From contig JAHHRA010000005.1 in NCBI GenBank assembly GCA_020026055.1, positions 10,179 through 74,178 of the forward strand: a stretch of DNA of 64,000 nucleotides, written 5' to 3'. The stretch's first letter is position 1, and every line of letters begins with the position of its first letter. Made by a program: the position numbers and the translations under genes. The notes under the pieces were generated by a model. That model did no database searches. It saw only the letters and a program-made list of their open reading frames with translations, and had not been told where the DNA came from. Source of the DNA: Actinobacillus sp. (GTDB lineage Bacteria > Pseudomonadota > Gammaproteobacteria > Enterobacterales > Pasteurellaceae). This document shows, in pieces, positions 61,631 to 64,000 of this stretch.

Positions 61631-62131
61631 TTATTTGATCTTCAAAACAGCTTCTTTGATGATTTCATCAATCGATTTATCTATATCAATCGTTATAACA
61701 TCAGATTCGTTGATAGGTACTTCTAATGTATTGAATTGACTCTGGAGCATACTAGCTTTCATAAAATGACCTGTTCGACTTTCCATCCTCTTTAACAGCA
61801 AATCAAAAGATCCATTTAAAAATAAAAAAATAACTTTTTTATTCCCGTCACGAATTTGATCACGATATTTTTTCTTCAATGCTGAACACACTATAATTCC
61901 TTGTTCATTTTTATTTTCTAAGCTATAGCAAGCATCCCTAATTCTCTCAAGCCAAGGAGAACGATCTTCATCATTGAGTGGATTACCTGATGCCATCTTT
62001 TGAATATTCGCTTTTGGGTGGAGATCATCTCCATCAATAAATTTATAGCCTAATTTTTCAGCTAAAATATCGCCAATAGTGCTTTTACCACTACCAGAAA
62101 CTCCCATTATTATGATTACTCTTCCTGTCAT
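61631..62131 (-). CDS. gntK: Gluconokinase
   Basis: A 166-residue P-loop kinase phosphorylating gluconate to 6-phosphogluconate. It has Walker A GVSGSGKST (residues 10-18), the gluconate-binding FIDGDDLHPKANIQKMASGNPLNDEDRSPWLE stretch and the CSALKKKYRDQIR motif. Its start has GGAAATC upstream. It is divergent from a GntP-family gluconate permease, so uptake and entry into the pentose phosphate or Entner-Doudoroff route are encoded together. Confidence 0.95.
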   Translation of the reverse strand: MTGRVIIIMGVSGSGKSTIGDILAEKLGYKFIDGDDLHPKANIQKMASGNPLNDEDRSPWLERIRDACYSLENKNEQGIIVCSALKKKYRDQIRDGNKKVIFLFLNGSFDLLLKRMESRTGHFMKASMLQSQFNTLEVPINESDVITIDIDKSIDEIIKEAVLKIK

Positions 62132-62211
62132 CAGATTTCCTTAACTTTTAACTTGTTTTAACATTGAGATAGTTAGATAATACCACGCCTGAATAATATT
62201 TAGATTAAATT

Positions 62212-63567
62212 ATGAGTACATTTTATTTATTAAGCATTGCAGGGATTGCAATTTTCGCCCTCTTGGTTTTGATCATCAAATTAAAAGTTCACGCTTTTAT
62301 TTCTCTCATTTTAGTAAGTTTTTTCACTGCCATCGCAACAGGCATCAGCCCTAATAATATTGTGCCAACAATGATAAATGGGTTTGGTGGAACCTTAGCA
62401 TCAGTCGCTTTACTAGTAGGTTTAGGAGCGATGATTGGTAAAATTTTGGAAGTAAGTGGTGGTGCAAAAATCTTAGCAGACACTTTAATTAGCCGATTTG
62501 GAAAAGAAAAAGCGCCTTTCGCTCTAGGTATCGCTTCTTTACTATTTGGTTTCCCAATATTTTTTGATGCGGGTTTAGTGGTAATGATGCCCATTATTTT
62601 ATCTGTTGCTGCACGTTTCGGTGGTTCCACTCTAACTTATGCTCTGCCTAGTGCTGGTGCTTTTGCTGTTATGCATGCTTTTGTTCCACCACATCCAGGT
62701 CCAGTAGCTGCAGCTGACTTATTAAATGCGAATCTAGGATTATTATTAATTACTGGCATTCTAATTTCTATTCCTACTTGGTATTTGGGAGCTTATTTAT
62801 TCGGCTTATACTCGGGAAAACGTTTTAATATTCCATTAAACAAGCTATTTTTTAATCAAGAAAATGATGAAAAAGCTCAAAACCCACCTAAGTTCTCATC
62901 CGTACTTTTTATTTTAGTTCTACCTGTTTTGCTAATCTGTCTAAATACTGTATTACATACATTAAGTGTAGCTAAAGTTGTAAACGAAAATAACCAATTA
63001 ATTCAAATTTTACGAATGCTCGGGCAAACACCAATTGCTCTATTAATTACTTTATTGCTCTCTCTTGTAGTTTTTGCAAAAAATTACGGAATGGCAAAAT
63101 TAGAAAAACTATGCTCTGAATCTCTAGGTCCAATTTGTGGAGTTATTTTAGTTACAGGAGCAGGAGGAATGTTTGGTGGTGTTCTTCGTGCTAGCGGGAT
63201 TGGTGATGCTCTAGCAACGCTCTTAACTGACACAGGACTTCCCGTAATCGTTGCTGCTTTTATTATTGCTACTTGTTTAAGAATTGCACAGGGCTCAGCA
63301 ACAGTTGCACTAACAACTGCTGCAAGTTTAATTGCCCCAGTAGTTCTTAAAACACCAAATTTAAGCGAATTTGATTTATGTTTTATTGTGATCTCTATCG
63401 CAGGCGGAGCGACTGTCTTATCTCACTTTAACGACTCAGGCTTCTGGCTAGTTTCTCGCCTATTAGCTATTGATGAAAAAACAACTTTGAAAACTTGGAC
63501 AATAATGGAAACATTACTTGGCGTAATTGCTTTTACAATTGCTACTATATTAAGTATTATCTTATAA
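62212..63567 (+). CDS. GntP-family gluconate:H+ symporter
   Basis: A 451-residue inner-membrane permease with about 12 hydrophobic segments and the GntP-family signatures FGFPIFFDAGLVVMMP, FVPPHPGPVAAADLL and AQGSATVALTTAASLIAP, plus the C-terminal HFNDSGFWLV. Which paralogue (GntP, GntT, GntU or others) cannot be decided by eye. The adjacent gntK makes gluconate the likely substrate. Confidence 0.92.
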   Translation: MSTFYLLSIAGIAIFALLVLIIKLKVHAFISLILVSFFTAIATGISPNNIVPTMINGFGGTLASVALLVGLGAMIGKILEVSGGAKILADTLISRFGKEKAPFALGIASLLFGFPIFFDAGLVVMMPIILSVAARFGGSTLTYALPSAGAFAVMHAFVPPHPGPVAAADLLNANLGLLLITGILISIPTWYLGAYLFGLYSGKRFNIPLNKLFFNQENDEKAQNPPKFSSVLFILVLPVLLICLNTVLHTLSVAKVVNENNQLIQILRMLGQTPIALLITLLLSLVVFAKNYGMAKLEKLCSESLGPICGVILVTGAGGMFGGVLRASGIGDALATLLTDTGLPVIVAAFIIATCLRIAQGSATVALTTAASLIAPVVLKTPNLSEFDLCFIVISIAGGATVLSHFNDSGFWLVSRLLAIDEKTTLKTWTIMETLLGVIAFTIATILSIIL

Positions 63568-64000
63568 GTTGAGAAGACATCCTGCACATAGTAAAAGCTT
63601 TAATATTAACGCCAACAAATTACTCACAAAACGCAAAAGTATTTTATTTAAGTTTTGCTCTATTAATAGAGCTTACATTCGAAAAACTTATAGATTTTTG
63701 TTGAGAAAATTTTTTCTAATTTGCTGGCGTTTAATTACTGAATATAAAATTTAAGATACAATAGCTATCTGAACTTTTTGTTTAATTTGTATAAACTGCA
63801 AATAACAATAGTAACTAAATATTCCCCACCAAACAAGCAATACATTTTGTAATATAATATTCATAATGATACAAAACATTATTCTATCTTCATTATATAT
63901 TAATATATTTTGAACTATTGATGATATAAAAAATTTCAAGATATACAATAAAAAGTCCACACAATACATTACCAAATCTAAAGAAAATTAAGGATTTATA
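63568..64000. other. Low-complexity region after the gluconate permease
   Basis: 433 nt, very A/T-rich, with no supported gene. It contains a pair of matching arms about 95 nt apart (63608-63622 and 63717-63731) around a dispersed unit. A short hydrophobic reading frame on the minus strand (63751-63975) is not supported. Confidence 0.4.
63608..63731. repeat. Split pair of dispersed units: arms separated by about 95 nt
   Basis: AACGCCAACAAATTA (63608-63622) is complementary, but for one base, to TAATTTGCTGGCGTT (63717-63731). The right arm is joined to GAGAAAATTTTTTC (63702-63716) in the usual unit spacing. The left arm is displaced by about 80 nt, as if sequence had been inserted inside one hairpin. 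Confidence 0.55.

Noticed and set aside
63751..63975. 74-codon hydrophobic reading frame on the minus strand after the gluconate permease
   Set aside because: Extremely A/T-rich, no ribosome site and no recognisable family. It is most likely a chance frame, although a truncated membrane protein cannot be excluded.
1..64000. CRISPR array, prophage, insertion sequence or other mobile element
   Set aside because: No regularly spaced direct repeats, no transposase or integrase reading frames and no abrupt change in gene density. All large genes belong to ordinary chromosomal families.

Overview
The window is a dense, low-GC, housekeeping-type chromosome segment from a gammaproteobacterium. It most likely belongs to the Pasteurellaceae or a close sister lineage. 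The reasons are a ComABCE-type competence operon, a short ArcB without a PAS domain, a single-parvulin SurA, NadR for nicotinamide riboside salvage, a TorYZ/TorD respiratory set, a PotD-like gene next to a PuuB-like oxidoreductase, and protein sequences that read like Haemophilus/Pasteurella homologues. I could not assign a genus. I see no rRNA, tRNA, insertion sequence, prophage or CRISPR array.

Layout: 1-3023 competence operon (comA, comB, comC and a shortened secretin gene; no separate comD); 3035-8277 SirB2-like protein, gyrA, and the deoD/nucleoside-transporter pair; 8561-9769 gltS; 10049-14233 trmB, yggL, corA-yggT-yggU and tpiA; 14661-16953 formaldehyde detoxification (frmR, adhC/frmA, fghA); 17317-22861 SLC13-type transporter, a small membrane protein, brnQ and tex; 22937-25320 greB-yjjP-yjjB and folA; 25380-27506 yibN-secB-gpsA; 27621-31630 yejM-yejL, yejK, bamE and a YdcH-like protein; 31775-37973 arcB, pnp and deaD; 38287-41233 mobA, yihD, dsbA, maoP, smrB and ybaN; 41366-46433 ABC exporter, surA, pyrR, mutH and ribB with an FMN riboswitch; 46877-48829 nadR with a co-transcribed metallophosphoesterase; 48947-52895 mutT, secA, a SecM-like leader gene and a dciA-like gene; 52959-58793 fumC and the torY-torZ-torD S-/N-oxide respiration operon; 58944-63567 PuuB-like oxidoreductase, potD, gntK and a GntP-family permease.

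The most interesting signal is a dispersed motif. It consists of an ACGCC(C)-type core, an A/T tract about 8 nt long, and then a GAAAATTTT-type tract. It occurs at about 15 sites. Many are inverted pairs in a gene-end hairpin sharing the central AAAATTTT; others are single copies, including copies inside comC and tex. The layout (short GC-containing core followed by two A/T tracts about one helical turn apart) resembles the Pasteurellaceae DNA uptake signal sequence. By eye I find no exact copy of either known 9-base core (AAGTGCGGT or ACAAGCGGT). A diverged uptake-sequence dialect in a competent lineage is a testable hypothesis. The competence operon itself looks rearranged: comD is missing, and the secretin lacks its N-terminal STN/N0-type domain and begins with a ComD/PilP-like N-terminus, as if a deletion had joined comD to comE.

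Other points for follow-up are a SecM-like leader peptide ending in Ile-Arg-Ala-Pro upstream of secA, a double-stranded pnp leader, two candidate small structured RNAs (11167-11245 and 14445-14530), an uncharacterised phosphoesterase gene 3 nt after nadR, and an SmrB with altered catalytic-motif histidines.
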